Shown piece after piece: positions 17,974-26,733 of a DNA stretch of 64,000 nt (position 1 is its first letter; each line of letters opens with the position of its first letter). A program made the translations under genes and the position numbers. This stretch comes from Bacteroides sp. (GTDB taxonomy: Bacteria; Bacteroidota; Bacteroidia; Bacteroidales; Bacteroidaceae). Where the stretch lies: contig JAJQDI010000015.1 of NCBI GenBank assembly GCA_021202275.1, forward strand, positions 36,537-100,536, read 5' to 3'. The notes beneath the pieces are model-generated. The model did no database searches. It had not been told where the DNA came from and was given only the letters and a program-made list of their open reading frames with translations.

Positions 17974-20955
17974 ATGAAAAACAAACACATTTTTATTTTC
18001 AGAACCTGTTGTTTTGTACTTGCTCTGATGCTGGGGCATCAGGGATACGCACAAAACAAAGTCATTACCGGAACGGTGACCGATAGCCACAACGAACCGC
18101 TGATCGGGGTGAATGTTACCCTGAAAGGTTCTTCCGTTGTAGGTACAGTGACCGATATGGAGGGTAACTATTCACTTTCTGTCGCTTCCGACAGACCGGT
18201 CCTCATGTTCTCTTATATAGGATATACTTCACAGGAGGTTGCTGTGGGACAAGCATCTTCCATAGATGTAATGCTCCGTGAAGATGCCCAGGCACTGGAC
18301 CAGGTCGTCGTCGTAGGGTACGGTGTGGTCAAGAAAAGAGATGTGGTCGGTTCGATCGCTTCGGTGAAGCAAGCCGACATTACCGCCCTACCCACCAGCA
18401 ATGTACTGGAAAGTATGCAGGGCAAGATCGCCGGGCTCGACATGACCCGCTCCAGTGGCGCGCTCGGCAGCAGTCTCAACTTTACCGTACGGGGCAACCG
18501 TTCGCTCACAGCCAGCAACGCGCCGCTGATCCTTGTAGATGGGATACCTTACGGTTCCGACCTCACCATCAACCCGAACGATGTAGAATCGATCGAAGTG
18601 TTGAAAGACGCGTCCACCACCGCGATCTACGGATCGAGCGGTGCCAACGGAGTTATCCTTATTACAACCAAGCAAGGTAAAGAGGGAAAAGCCAAAGTAG
18701 ATTTCAACGCCTATTTCGGGCCGAGCCTGACCACCCATCTGCCCAAAGTGAACAACACCGAACAATATGTAGCCATGCGCCGGGAAGCCATGCGGGCCGT
18801 AGGACAGTGGAGTTCGCCGGAAGACGACGCCACGATCTGGGACGCGGTGGCACTGGAACGCATCCGCAACGGTGTGAATACAGACTGGTACGATCTGATC
18901 TTCGGCAGTGCCATCACACAGGACTACCAGGTGTCGGTAAGCAGTGGTACAGATGCGACAAAAGTGGCTTTCTCCCTGAATTACATGAACGAGACAGGAG
19001 TCATTAAAGGAGAAGAACTCTCCCGCTACAACGGCCGACTCAACGTTAGCCAGCGTATCATGAAAGGGATGGAAGCCGGTGCTTCGATGTTCTTCAACTA
19101 CTCTTTGCAGGATGCGGTGCCCGGCAATGTGTTCCATTACGCACAGACACAGGAGCCCTATGGTGTACCTTATAACGAAGACGGCACTCTCAATAAATAT
19201 CCGTTTACGGGCAGCGGCTCCACAGCCATCAATCTGCTGATGAACCAGGACAAAGACAATTACCGCGACGAGACCCGATCGACCCGTTTCTTCGGTACAG
19301 CTTACCTGAATTACGAGATCGTGAAAGGGTTGCACCTGCGTACCAACCTGGGTTTCGACTCCGGCAACAGCCGCAACGGAAAGTTTGAGGGGGTAAATTC
19401 CACGTACGCAACGTCCAACAGAGAGCTGGCACGGGTAGAAAAGACCGAAAAACATTCGGAAACGATCACCTGGGAAAACACGCTGACTTATAACAAGGAC
19501 CTGGAAAAACATTCGTTTACGGTATTGCTGGGACACAGTATGTCCAAAAGCAGGTATGAAGATACCTACGCGGAAGGAAAAGGGCTCTCTTTCGAAGAGT
19601 CCTTGTTCCACAATCTCGACGGTACCCAACAGGACTTTGTGATCGCGAGCAGCCTCACCGAATCGGCTCTTCTCTCTTACTTCGGACGTATCCACTACAA
19701 ATGGCTGGATAAATACCTGCTTACGGCCACCTTGCGCGCGGACGGTTCTTCCGTACTTGCCAAAGGCAACCAGTGGGGCTACTTCCCATCCGTAGGTCTG
19801 GCCCGGAGAATGAAGAACGAGCATTTCCTGACGGATGTGGAAAAGATAAGCGATATGAAACTGAGGATGTCGTATGGTATGTCGGGCAACAGCGCAGTAT
19901 CTCCTTACCAGACAACCGGCGGATTGAGCAAGACGATCTATACGTTTGACGACGAACCGGCGTATGGGTACCGACCCTACAACCTGGCCAATCAGGAGCT
20001 GAAATGGGAGAAGACAAGGGTATTGAACTTCGGACTTGACTTCGGTGTATTCAGCAACCGGATCTATGCCACCGCAGACGCGTACAAAACCTGGACTTCC
20101 GACCTGTTGTTGCCCATGATACTTCCCGGGCATACCGGATTTACACAGGTGATCAGCAATGTGGGAAAGACAGAGACCCGCGGACTGGACATCAGCGTCA
20201 ATACAGTGAACTTCGACACTCCTTCGTTCAAGTGGACAAGTGACCTAACCTTCTCCACCAACAAAGAGAAGATTACGGCACTGAATACCCATCAGGACGA
20301 TGTGGCAAGCGGCTGGTTCATCGGACACGCGACCCAGGTCTTTTACGATTATGAAAAGATCGGTATCTGGCAGACAAGTGAAGCGGAAGAGGCTGCAAAG
20401 TACGGACAGGAGCCCGGCGATATCAAAGTGCGTGACATAGACAGCAGCGGTTCGATCGATGCCACAGAAGACAGAAGGGTACTGGGACAACAGACCCCGA
20501 AATGGACCGCAGGACTGAACAATCGTTTTGAATACAAAGGATGGGAATTCTCTTTCTTTCTCTACGCGCGTGTGGGCCACCTGATCCGGAGCGACGCGGC
20601 ATTGAATTACCATCCGAGTGGCTGGAGCAACTCTTCCGTAGTAGACTACTGGACCCCGGAAAATCCGACCAACGCGTATCCCCGGCCTCACTTCAATAAA
20701 AATGAGTCGATGCTCTATTTCAGCACATTGGGATACCGCAAAGGCGATTTCCTGAAGATCAAAGACATCACGTTCGGATATACGTTCCCGAAACAGCTGA
20801 TCGGTAAGACCGAACTATCCAAATTGAGACTCTATACGACCCTGAAGAACTTCGTTACCTTCAGCGGATTCAGCGACTACGATCCCGAACGCGGAGGAGC
20901 CAACTCTTATCCGATGACCAGGCAGATTGTGTTTGGTGTAAATGCCAGTTTTTAA
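17974..20955 (+). CDS. SusC/RagA-family TonB-dependent outer membrane receptor
   Basis: A 993-residue outer-membrane importer. I start it at ATG 17974 (MKNKHIFIFRTC), which gives a proper signal peptide ending near GYAQ; the frame extends 34 codons upstream without one. Residues 20-110 are the carboxypeptidase-regulatory-like domain (ITGTVTDSHNEPLIGVNV). The SusC signature LDQVVVVGYGVVKKRDVVGS follows and leads into the plug (TALPTSNVLESMQGKIAGL, VLKDASTTAIYGSSGANGVILI). The rest is a 22-strand barrel ending in VNASF. With the SusD-like lipoprotein encoded next it should form a bed-hinge complex that captures glycans or peptides for TonB-driven import. No glycoside hydrolase or regulator lies beside it, so the ligand cannot be named. 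Confidence 0.93.
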   Translation: MKNKHIFIFRTCCFVLALMLGHQGYAQNKVITGTVTDSHNEPLIGVNVTLKGSSVVGTVTDMEGNYSLSVASDRPVLMFSYIGYTSQEVAVGQASSIDVMLREDAQALDQVVVVGYGVVKKRDVVGSIASVKQADITALPTSNVLESMQGKIAGLDMTRSSGALGSSLNFTVRGNRSLTASNAPLILVDGIPYGSDLTINPNDVESIEVLKDASTTAIYGSSGANGVILITTKQGKEGKAKVDFNAYFGPSLTTHLPKVNNTEQYVAMRREAMRAVGQWSSPEDDATIWDAVALERIRNGVNTDWYDLIFGSAITQDYQVSVSSGTDATKVAFSLNYMNETGVIKGEELSRYNGRLNVSQRIMKGMEAGASMFFNYSLQDAVPGNVFHYAQTQEPYGVPYNEDGTLNKYPFTGSGSTAINLLMNQDKDNYRDETRSTRFFGTAYLNYEIVKGLHLRTNLGFDSGNSRNGKFEGVNSTYATSNRELARVEKTEKHSETITWENTLTYNKDLEKHSFTVLLGHSMSKSRYEDTYAEGKGLSFEESLFHNLDGTQQDFVIASSLTESALLSYFGRIHYKWLDKYLLTATLRADGSSVLAKGNQWGYFPSVGLARRMKNEHFLTDVEKISDMKLRMSYGMSGNSAVSPYQTTGGLSKTIYTFDDEPAYGYRPYNLANQELKWEKTRVLNFGLDFGVFSNRIYATADAYKTWTSDLLLPMILPGHTGFTQVISNVGKTETRGLDISVNTVNFDTPSFKWTSDLTFSTNKEKITALNTHQDDVASGWFIGHATQVFYDYEKIGIWQTSEAEEAAKYGQEPGDIKVRDIDSSGSIDATEDRRVLGQQTPKWTAGLNNRFEYKGWEFSFFLYARVGHLIRSDAALNYHPSGWSNSSVVDYWTPENPTNAYPRPHFNKNESMLYFSTLGYRKGDFLKIKDITFGYTFPKQLIGKTELSKLRLYTTLKNFVTFSGFSDYDPERGGANSYPMTRQIVFGVNASF

Positions 20956-20970
20956 TTTAAAATACGATCC

Positions 20971-22650
20971 ATGATGAAAAAGATAGTATCCTTATTGACG
21001 ATTATAGTGATGCTCTGTTCCTGTTCCGACTTCCTTTCGGAGACCAACAGAAATACCATTACCGGTGATGTATTGTACAGTACACCCGAAGGCTACGAGA
21101 GCCTGATCAACGCTTGCTACGCTTATTCCCGTGTCTGGTTTGCCAAAGCCGACGGATATGCTTTCACCGAAATGGGTACCGACTGTTATACCGGTGCCGG
21201 TGCCGACTGTGGGCGTGCCCCGCAGATGGCATTCTACTCACAGGATCTGCAGGGCGACCTGGAACTGATGGAGTATATGTGGAACGCGCTCTATAATGGA
21301 CTGAACGCCTGTAACACCGCCATCGAGCGGGCTTCCGGCTCAGGTCTGTCGGAAGAACTGATCCGGAAACGAGAAGGTGAAGCGCATTTTCTGCGCGCGT
21401 TGTACCTGCACCTGATCGTGGAGACCTGGGGAGATGTAGTATTGTATACCCACGAGATCACAGGTCCCGTTACTACCGCTCAACGCTCGTCCGTAGAAGA
21501 TTTCTATACGCAGATCTTCGACGACCTGGATATCGCCGCGGAAAAACTGGCAGGTACGCCAGACAAAGACAACGGTCGGGTCACCGCGTTGGCTGTAAAA
21601 GCGTTCAAAGCCCGGATGTGCCTGTACCGCGGACGATATGCCGAAGCTGCGACCCTGGCGAAAGAGGTGATCGGCACCCCCGGACTGGGAATGTATGATA
21701 CCTTCGCGGAAACGTTTGATATGGCAAACAGCGACGGACAAACCAACCGGGAAGCGATCTGGTGGGTAAATTATACCAGCGATACGGCTCTCAACCAGCA
21801 TTTCGACGAAGGCATGACCTCACCCCTGCGCAACGACGGCGGCAACCACGCTCCGCTCATCTCGGCCATGTCGTACTGGATGGTTCCTGACTGCGGAGTA
21901 TGGGTGGCTCCGGAAACTCACGCGCCCTGGGTACAATGTATGCCCACGGTAGCCTTCTTTCAGATGTTCGACGAAACGATCGACCAACGTTACGATGCAA
22001 CATTCCGTACAGCCTGGTACGTGAACGACGAATCCATGCTGGGGAACAATGAACAGGGTCTGGTACTGGGAGATACAGCGTTCGTTACATTGAAATATCC
22101 GGTCACGGAAGAGTACCGGGCCAGTAAGCCCTACCTCATTTTCGATCTCAACGATGTATATGACGCGGAAGGGAAAACGATCGGTACACGCGACTATTTT
22201 GTCTCTACCTATAAATTCCAAGATTATACCAAAGCCACCGGTTGGGAATATGAAAGCAAAAGAGACGCGTTTGTGTTGCGCATCGGTGAGATGTACCTGA
22301 TCGTGGCCGAAGCCGAACTCATGAATAACAATCCGGGCGAAGCAGTCAGATACATGAATATCCTCCGCGAACAAAGAGCCTTACCCGGTAAAGAGGTCAG
22401 CATGCGCATTACCCAGTCCGAACTGGATATGGATTTCATACTGGACGAACGGGCACGCGAACTGGCAGGCGAACAGCATCGGTTCTTCGATCTGAAACGT
22501 ACCGGCAAATTCCTGGAACGGATCAAAGGTCTCAATCCGAACGCCGGAGAATATATACAGGAACATCACCAGCTTCGTCCGATACCCCAGACCCAGCTGG
22601 ACGCAGTGACCAATAAGAATGAATTCCGGCAGAACCCGGGATATATGTAA
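20971..22650 (+). CDS. SusD/RagB-family nutrient-binding outer membrane lipoprotein
   Basis: A 559-residue lipoprotein starting 15 bases after the SusC-like gene, so clearly the same operon. The signal ends in a lipobox-like MLCSCS, placing the acylated Cys near residue 17. SusD features include the N-terminal SDFLSETNRN start, a TPR-like helical scaffold (MEYMWNALYNGLNACNTAIERA; FLRALYLHLIVETWGDV) and the C-terminal signature FILDERARELAGEQHRFFDLKRTG followed by HHQLRPIPQTQLD. It forms the lid of the SusCD importer. An oddly Cys-containing loop (TDCYTGAGADCGRA) near residue 70 may reflect the bound ligand. A terminator hairpin follows at 22731. Confidence 0.92.
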   Translation: MMKKIVSLLTIIVMLCSCSDFLSETNRNTITGDVLYSTPEGYESLINACYAYSRVWFAKADGYAFTEMGTDCYTGAGADCGRAPQMAFYSQDLQGDLELMEYMWNALYNGLNACNTAIERASGSGLSEELIRKREGEAHFLRALYLHLIVETWGDVVLYTHEITGPVTTAQRSSVEDFYTQIFDDLDIAAEKLAGTPDKDNGRVTALAVKAFKARMCLYRGRYAEAATLAKEVIGTPGLGMYDTFAETFDMANSDGQTNREAIWWVNYTSDTALNQHFDEGMTSPLRNDGGNHAPLISAMSYWMVPDCGVWVAPETHAPWVQCMPTVAFFQMFDETIDQRYDATFRTAWYVNDESMLGNNEQGLVLGDTAFVTLKYPVTEEYRASKPYLIFDLNDVYDAEGKTIGTRDYFVSTYKFQDYTKATGWEYESKRDAFVLRIGEMYLIVAEAELMNNNPGEAVRYMNILREQRALPGKEVSMRITQSELDMDFILDERARELAGEQHRFFDLKRTGKFLERIKGLNPNAGEYIQEHHQLRPIPQTQLDAVTNKNEFRQNPGYM

Positions 22651-22730
22651 GTTCATGCAGATCGCTGGTCCCAGGTGGAAAAAATAAACGGTAATCTGTT
22701 CAGGTAACTTTCCGCATACCACTCAAAGCA

Positions 22731-22769
22731 AAAGAGGCTGTTTCCACATCGTATGGAGACAGCCTCTTT
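22731..22769 (+). terminator. Terminator of the susCD-like operon
   Basis: AAAGAGGCTGT pairs with ACAGCCTCTTT across an interior containing CCA/TGG, followed by a pyrimidine-rich tail. A fragment of the same sequence (AGACAGCCTCTTT) recurs near 23083-23095. Confidence 0.65.
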
Positions 22770-22941
22770 CTTCCCTTCTCTTTGTGGATGGATTTCCTGT
22801 ATTTTTCTTTTCAATGGTACTTGTGTCGGATGTCGTTGTTTCTTATCGGGAGTTTAATGAGAAAAAGTCCCTTTATCCATTGAACATACAGTCTGCGTTA
22901 CCCTCAAATTGCCCGCATTTTGCCAACTCCTTTTTATGGCC

Positions 22942-23024
22942 TGGCAAAATTTTGCCACCGCATTGGCAAAGTCTTGCCAACCCCCTGGCAAGGCAGTGCC
23001 AAGCTCTTGGCAAAACCTTGCCAA
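22942..23024. repeat. Four phased TTGGCAA/TTGCCAA palindromes
   Basis: Palindromes lie at 22942-22957 (TGGCAAAATTTTGCCA), 22963-22980 (TTGGCAAAGTCTTGCCAA), 22985-23003 (imperfect) and 23007-23024 (TTGGCAAAACCTTGCCAA). Their centres are 21 to 23 bases apart, about two helical turns. A half site TTTGCCAAC precedes them at about 22918. Such an array could bind a dimeric protein cooperatively or be a dispersed structural repeat. Confidence 0.7.
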
Positions 23025-23393
23025 CACACAACACAGGTAAAGAATGTGTAAAAACCACCCTCATATCCTATTCATCTATTTGTAGACAGCCTCTTTAGTA
23101 TTTGTACCTGTATGAAAACGGGCAGACTTTACTTTTCTCTACAGATATTGTCCTTATGTAGTCTATCTCATTCGGCTACTACGTATGTATACGTTTATTT
23201 AAGGAACAAAAACTTAAAACATAATTCCTTGTATTGGACTGATACCGCAGTATTGGCCTGATCTAGGAAACACCGGGGCTACATCTCATTTTTTCATGCA
23301 ACGGATCACCCTTACTAAAACCAACGTCCTGTCAAACCTCTGTTCAGAACAGACAGTTCAGTAGGGACTTTCCCCTTTGAAGCCGAGCACGCT
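23025..23393. other. Intergenic region without recognised genes
   Basis: No ORF or strong structure is seen between the palindrome array and the end of queE, apart from the repeated terminator fragment near 23083. Confidence 0.4.
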
Positions 23394-23937
23394 TCAGGGA
23401 ATATCGATCAGCTTATGAGTTTGCAGACTGAGTCTCCACTTCGGATGATCAAGAACATACGCTACCGTCTCCACCGTATTACGCCCCGAACAAGGCTGCA
23501 AAAAAATGCCTGGCCGGAAGGCCCTCATAGATAGAAACATCCTGTCCCGTATACACCACTTTCACTTCATCCATACGTTGTATCTCTAAGGTAGTACCGG
23601 ATTTAGGCGAACAAGTGATCCAGTCTACCGCCACGGGAACCGGGCGGGTACCATTGGTCTCCATACAGATATACAAACCTGCCTGATGCAATTGATCCAC
23701 CAACGCTTCATCGACAAACAGAGAGGGTTCGCCACCTGTCAGGATCACTACCGCAGCCGGATGTTTTTTAACCTCTGCCACGATCTGATCATCTGTCATC
23801 AGCATTCCTTGCTGATGCTGCGTATCGCAGAAATCACAGCTCAGGTTACAGCCGGAGAAACGTACGAATACCGCCGGAATACCCGTATGATACCCCTCTC
23901 CCTGCAAACTGTAGAAAATCTCATTGATCTTTTTCAT
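23394..23937 (-). pseudogene. queE: 7-carboxy-7-deazaguanine synthase (QueE), frameshifted near the C-terminus
   Basis: A radical SAM enzyme that converts carboxytetrahydropterin to 7-carboxy-7-deazaguanine in queuosine synthesis. I start it at 23937 (MKKINEIFYSLQGEGYHTG). The cluster motif is SGCNLSCDFCDT (CxxxCxxC near residue 30), followed by VILTGGEPSL. A run of seven A at 23500-23506 (T7 on the coding strand) changes frame after EGLPARHFF. With six bases the frame continues LQPCSGRNTVETVAYVLDHP and ends at 23394, giving the normal length of about 180 residues. As deposited, the last 30 residues are replaced by a short tail. Its first codons overlap the end of queD, so the two are translationally coupled. 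A homopolymer error is likely. Confidence 0.85.
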
Positions 23938-24256
23938 AGATCGCGGTATTGGCTTCCGACTCCTGTACATCTACCCGAAAACAGGTAGGGATCTGTTCAC
24001 ATATCCACCGGGCTATGTTCTCCGCGGTCGGATTGAAAGGCAACACTTCATTGAGGTTCCGGTGGTCCAGCTGTCCTTTGACAATCTCCTTGATACGGCT
24101 GAAATCCACCACCATACCGTCTTCATTGAGTCCGGCAGACTTGCAGTACACTGTGATGATCCAGTTGTGACCATGCAGATATTCACATTTACTGCTGTAA
24201 GAGAGGTTGAGGCTGTGAGAGGCCGACACCTCCATACGTTTGATTACTGTATACAT
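23921..24256 (-). CDS. queD: 6-carboxytetrahydropterin synthase (QueD)
   Basis: A 111-residue T-fold enzyme of the PTPS family, which makes 6-carboxy-5,6,7,8-tetrahydropterin from dihydroneopterin triphosphate, the step before QueE. The start at 24256 (MYTVIKRMEVSASHSL) is chosen because the frame's upstream extension lacks family similarity. Zinc ligands are His in VSASHSLN and the HGHNW motif near residue 30. The catalytic Asp-His region is QLDHRNLNE and the C-terminal Glu lies in VDVQESEAN. Its stop overlaps the start of queE by 17 bases on the same strand, so queD and queE form a coupled pair. Confidence 0.92.
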   Translation of the reverse strand: MYTVIKRMEVSASHSLNLSYSSKCEYLHGHNWIITVYCKSAGLNEDGMVVDFSRIKEIVKGQLDHRNLNEVLPFNPTAENIARWICEQIPTCFRVDVQESEANTAIYEKDQ

Positions 24257-24318
24257 AGAATTAAAATAAAAGATCGCCGGGTGTAATGTCACCTCCACCT
24301 GGCAACCCAGTTAAAAGA

Positions 24319-25182
24319 TCAGGGAAATACGCAGATAGCATTCGCTACCTTGCGCTCTCCCTCGTTGTCATATTTTTTATTATCACACAATTTGTTCAAC
24401 ACCCCATTGTCCGGAGCTTCGCTGCTCCACAACGTACTGGAACCACCCCCATCCAGGTTCAGAGCCTCCGTAGCTCCCAGGACCCGCAACAGATGCGCCA
24501 GCTCCGGAATGGAGATGCCTTCGGCCTGTCCGGGGAAACGCCCGTCTACCGTTATCAGCAGGATCTTTCCGGAAGATGTACGGGCAATGGCACTCCGGGG
24601 ATGCTTCGTTTCCACAAACCCTTTGCCACACCCCGAAAAGTCACACACTTCACCGTTGTACAGGAGCAACGGTCCGGAAGCAAGTACATCCCTTTTCTTT
24701 TTCTTATAGCCCACCTCTGTCTGCTTGTCCCAGGGGATCAGAGACAGTTTTCCTTTATGTATTTCCACAGCACCCGTTACTCTCAGATTGAACTCGGAGG
24801 TAGTCGTCGTATCCGTCACCGCCTTCTGCTGTCTCAGGTAACAGATGGAAGTACCCTCTTGTACATTGAAATAAGACCCATTGATCGCCGCTACCGCACC
24901 GCAGTTGCGGGCGGTGACACTGGTTTCCGCTTTGGGGAAACTGGGTTCTATACCCAACTTATAACCGGAAGGATCGATCTCCAGAAAAGTAATGTGCTGC
25001 GGTACTCCATACAGAGAAGGGATCTCGGCCTGCCTGCAGACCATACCTTCACGCAGGGTACTCACCTTCCACGGAGTATGCACAATAGTCAATGAATCGG
25101 CAACAGTCTGAGCCGATAAAAGGGTGCTCACACACAGGGTGAGCCACAGAGACAAAAACGATCTGTTCATAAAACGGAACAT
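24319..25182 (-). CDS. Exported phosphodiester glycosidase family protein (NAGPA/DUF2233)
   Basis: A protein of about 287 residues with a signal peptide (FLSLWLTLCVSTLLSAQ), so periplasmic or outer-membrane. The conserved blocks of the NAGPA/phosphodiester glycosidase family are present: AAINGSYFNVQEG near residue 100, DVLASGPLLLYNGEV, RSAIARTSSGKILLITVDGR and the near C-terminal ALNLDGGGSSTLW. Family members cleave GlcNAc-1-phosphodiesters or related sugar phosphodiesters; the bacterial substrate is not known. The frame is open up to 25203, but that part overlaps an ATTTACG-type repeat, so I start at 25182 or alternatively 25170 (MNRSFLSLW). It is probably the upstream neighbour of queD on the same strand but not coupled (62-base gap). 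Confidence 0.85.
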   Translation of the reverse strand: MFRFMNRSFLSLWLTLCVSTLLSAQTVADSLTIVHTPWKVSTLREGMVCRQAEIPSLYGVPQHITFLEIDPSGYKLGIEPSFPKAETSVTARNCGAVAAINGSYFNVQEGTSICYLRQQKAVTDTTTTSEFNLRVTGAVEIHKGKLSLIPWDKQTEVGYKKKKRDVLASGPLLLYNGEVCDFSGCGKGFVETKHPRSAIARTSSGKILLITVDGRFPGQAEGISIPELAHLLRVLGATEALNLDGGGSSTLWSSEAPDNGVLNKLCDNKKYDNEGERKVANAICVFP

Positions 25183-25187
25183 GAAGG

Positions 25188-25223
25188 GATTTACGATTGA
25201 CAAAATTACGATTTACGATTCAG
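25188..25223. repeat. Copy of the ATTTACG repeat arm
   Basis: GATTTACGATT, a short interruption, and ATTACGATTTACGATTC repeat the arm sequence of the element at 2101-2137. It abuts the start of the phosphodiester glycosidase gene. Confidence 0.6.
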
Positions 25224-25403
25224 AATACCATAAACTATGAGGTTTTATTGTATAGAAGCAGATAGGGAAGAGTCGTTCGCTCCATCTTCGTACGCATGCG
25301 TCTGCATGATTAAAGATGCATACGCTTTATCATATTATATATTATAAACTTATCCTCCCTGTTGACTGTCGGCTCATGGTTGCGATATCCTCATTTATGA
25401 GGA

Positions 25404-25434
25404 TTGGGTAAATGAAGAAAATATCCTATTTTTG
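25404..25434 (+). promoter_or_regulatory. Promoter overlapping the DUF454 start region
   Basis: TTG at 25404-25406 and TATTTTTG at 25427-25434 are spaced by 20 bases. The -7 box ends only four bases before the ATG at 25439. The transcript would therefore start at or next to the start codon. Confidence 0.5.
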
Positions 25435-25438
25435 CCGC

Positions 25439-25802
25439 ATGAAAGTGCTGTACATTATTTTTGGAACCCTCTCCCCGGCATTAGGCGTACTGGGGATCTT
25501 TCTTCCTCTACTTCCAACCACCCCTTTCCTGCTATTGACGGCAGCCCTCTATTTCAGAGGTTCTCCCCGACTGTACGACTGGCTGATGAACCATAAATAC
25601 TTTGGCCCTTACATCCGGAATTTCCGTGAACACAAAGCCATCCCCCTACGCGCCAAGATACTTTCCGTATCCCTTTTGTGGCTCACGATCTGTTATTCAA
25701 TCTTTTTTTGTGATCTCCCTGTGGTGGGTAAAGATCCTGCTGGCCGGCATAGCCATCGGGGTCACTTGTCATATCCTCTCCTTCAAGACATTGAGAAAAT
25801 GA
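25439..25802 (+). pseudogene. DUF454 (YbaN-like) inner membrane protein, frameshifted
   Basis: A small membrane protein of about 120 residues. The N-terminal part has the family signature IFGTLSPALGVLGIFLPLLPTTPFLLL and continues with FRGSPRLYDWLMNHKYFGPYIRNFREHKAIPLRAK. A run of seven T at 25703-25709 then changes frame. With six T the protein continues VISLWWVKILLAGIAIGVTCHILSFK and stops at 25802, which gives the expected three to four membrane segments. As deposited the frame runs on through the convergent nucleosidase gene to 26194. The 3' end overlaps that gene by 34 bases, tail to tail. Function of DUF454 is unknown. A homopolymer error is likely. Confidence 0.75.
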
Positions 25803-26341
25803 TCCAGACCGTCGCGGGCATCCGCGAGCTTATCTTCCCAATGCTTTACAGAATTTTGTCCGATGATGTCCGTTACATACTTCACGGCAATGAAAGGAAT
25901 GCTGAGCGAACGGCAGACATACGCCTGCGCATAGGCTTCCATATCCACCACATCGCCCGTAACGTCTGTCAGTTCCGTAAGAAAACCATCTCCGGTATTG
26001 CATACACCCTCTTCGTTCCAGTGCATACAGAAGCCTCTTTCCGCAAGCAGACCGGAACTATCGATCTCATGCTCCAGACCCAGACCGGACATTTTCTGCA
26101 TATCCCGGTCTATAAAATGTCTGCACACAAATACATCCCCGACCCGATGTTCCAGCGTTCCGGCAGTTCCCATATTGATCACCAGATCCGGTGAACGATG
26201 CAGAATAGCTTCTGTCAGCCGGAAAGCAGATTTCACTTTCCCGATACCGGTCTTTACATAACTAATATCCACCGAAGGCCAGTGGATATCCACATACTCC
26301 TGCTCTACGGCATGAGTAACAAGCAAAAAAGGTTTATTCAT
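25769..26341 (-). CDS. Nucleoside phosphorylase-family nucleosidase (MTA/SAH nucleosidase-like)
   Basis: A 190-residue enzyme of the PNP/UDP family. It shows the conserved glycine-rich VINMGTAGTLEHRVGDV near residue 55, the VVDMEAYAQAYVC motif with the purine/ribose-binding Met-Glu near residue 130, and IPFIAVKYVTDIIG near 150. Members hydrolyse methylthioadenosine and S-adenosylhomocysteine or related nucleosides. It is shorter than E. coli Pfs (about 230 residues), as is usual for the Bacteroidales form, so the exact substrate is uncertain; futalosine-type activity is an alternative. It converges with the DUF454 gene and the two overlap by 34 bases. Confidence 0.8.
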   Translation of the reverse strand: MNKPFLLVTHAVEQEYVDIHWPSVDISYVKTGIGKVKSAFRLTEAILHRSPDLVINMGTAGTLEHRVGDVFVCRHFIDRDMQKMSGLGLEHEIDSSGLLAERGFCMHWNEEGVCNTGDGFLTELTDVTGDVVDMEAYAQAYVCRSLSIPFIAVKYVTDIIGQNSVKHWEDKLADARDGLDHFLNVLKERI

Positions 26342-26371
26342 GAGGAGGGTGTTTACATTTTACTCATCTCT

Positions 26372-26680
26372 TTATTCGGCCCCCGGATTTTCCGGAAGCT
26401 TATGGATATAACTTTTCAGTGCCTCTACATATTCCTCAAAGGCATCTACACCCGCCTTTGTGATCTTACACATGGTGCAGGGCATCTTGCCACGAAACAT
26501 TTTTTTTACCTTTATATACCCCGCCTTACTCAATTTATCGATCTGAACACTCAGATTTCCGGCAGTAGCTCCCGTCTGCTTGCGGATATAAACAAAATCC
26601 GCCTCCTGCATCGAGACCAGCAACGACATGATCGCCAGACGTAATTCAGAGTGAAGTAACGGGTTCAGTTCTTTAAACAT
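26372..26680 (-). CDS. Winged-helix transcriptional regulator
   Basis: A 102-residue DNA-binding protein of the MarR/ArsR-like winged-helix group (HTH_34). It opens with LNPLLHSELRLAIMSLL and has a recognition helix in TGATAGNLSVQIDKLSKAGYIKVKK at about residues 37-60 with a wing around FRGKMPCTMCKIT. A coiled helix (AFEEYVEALKSYIHKL) near the C-terminus probably mediates dimerisation. The Cys pair in MPCTMC could sense metal or redox state, which is speculation. It lies 53 bases downstream of a small membrane protein gene on the same strand, a pairing common in Bacteroidetes. Confidence 0.85.
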   Translation of the reverse strand: MFKELNPLLHSELRLAIMSLLVSMQEADFVYIRKQTGATAGNLSVQIDKLSKAGYIKVKKMFRGKMPCTMCKITKAGVDAFEEYVEALKSYIHKLPENPGAE

Positions 26681-26733
26681 ATCTTATGGTATCCTTTCTT
26701 CAAAATCACAACAGTACATCCTTTCTTATCAAA

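Noticed and set aside
22873..23064. 63-residue basic ORF on the minus strand over the palindrome array
   Set aside because: Its pattern comes entirely from the TTGCCAA palindromes; no start signal or independent evidence.
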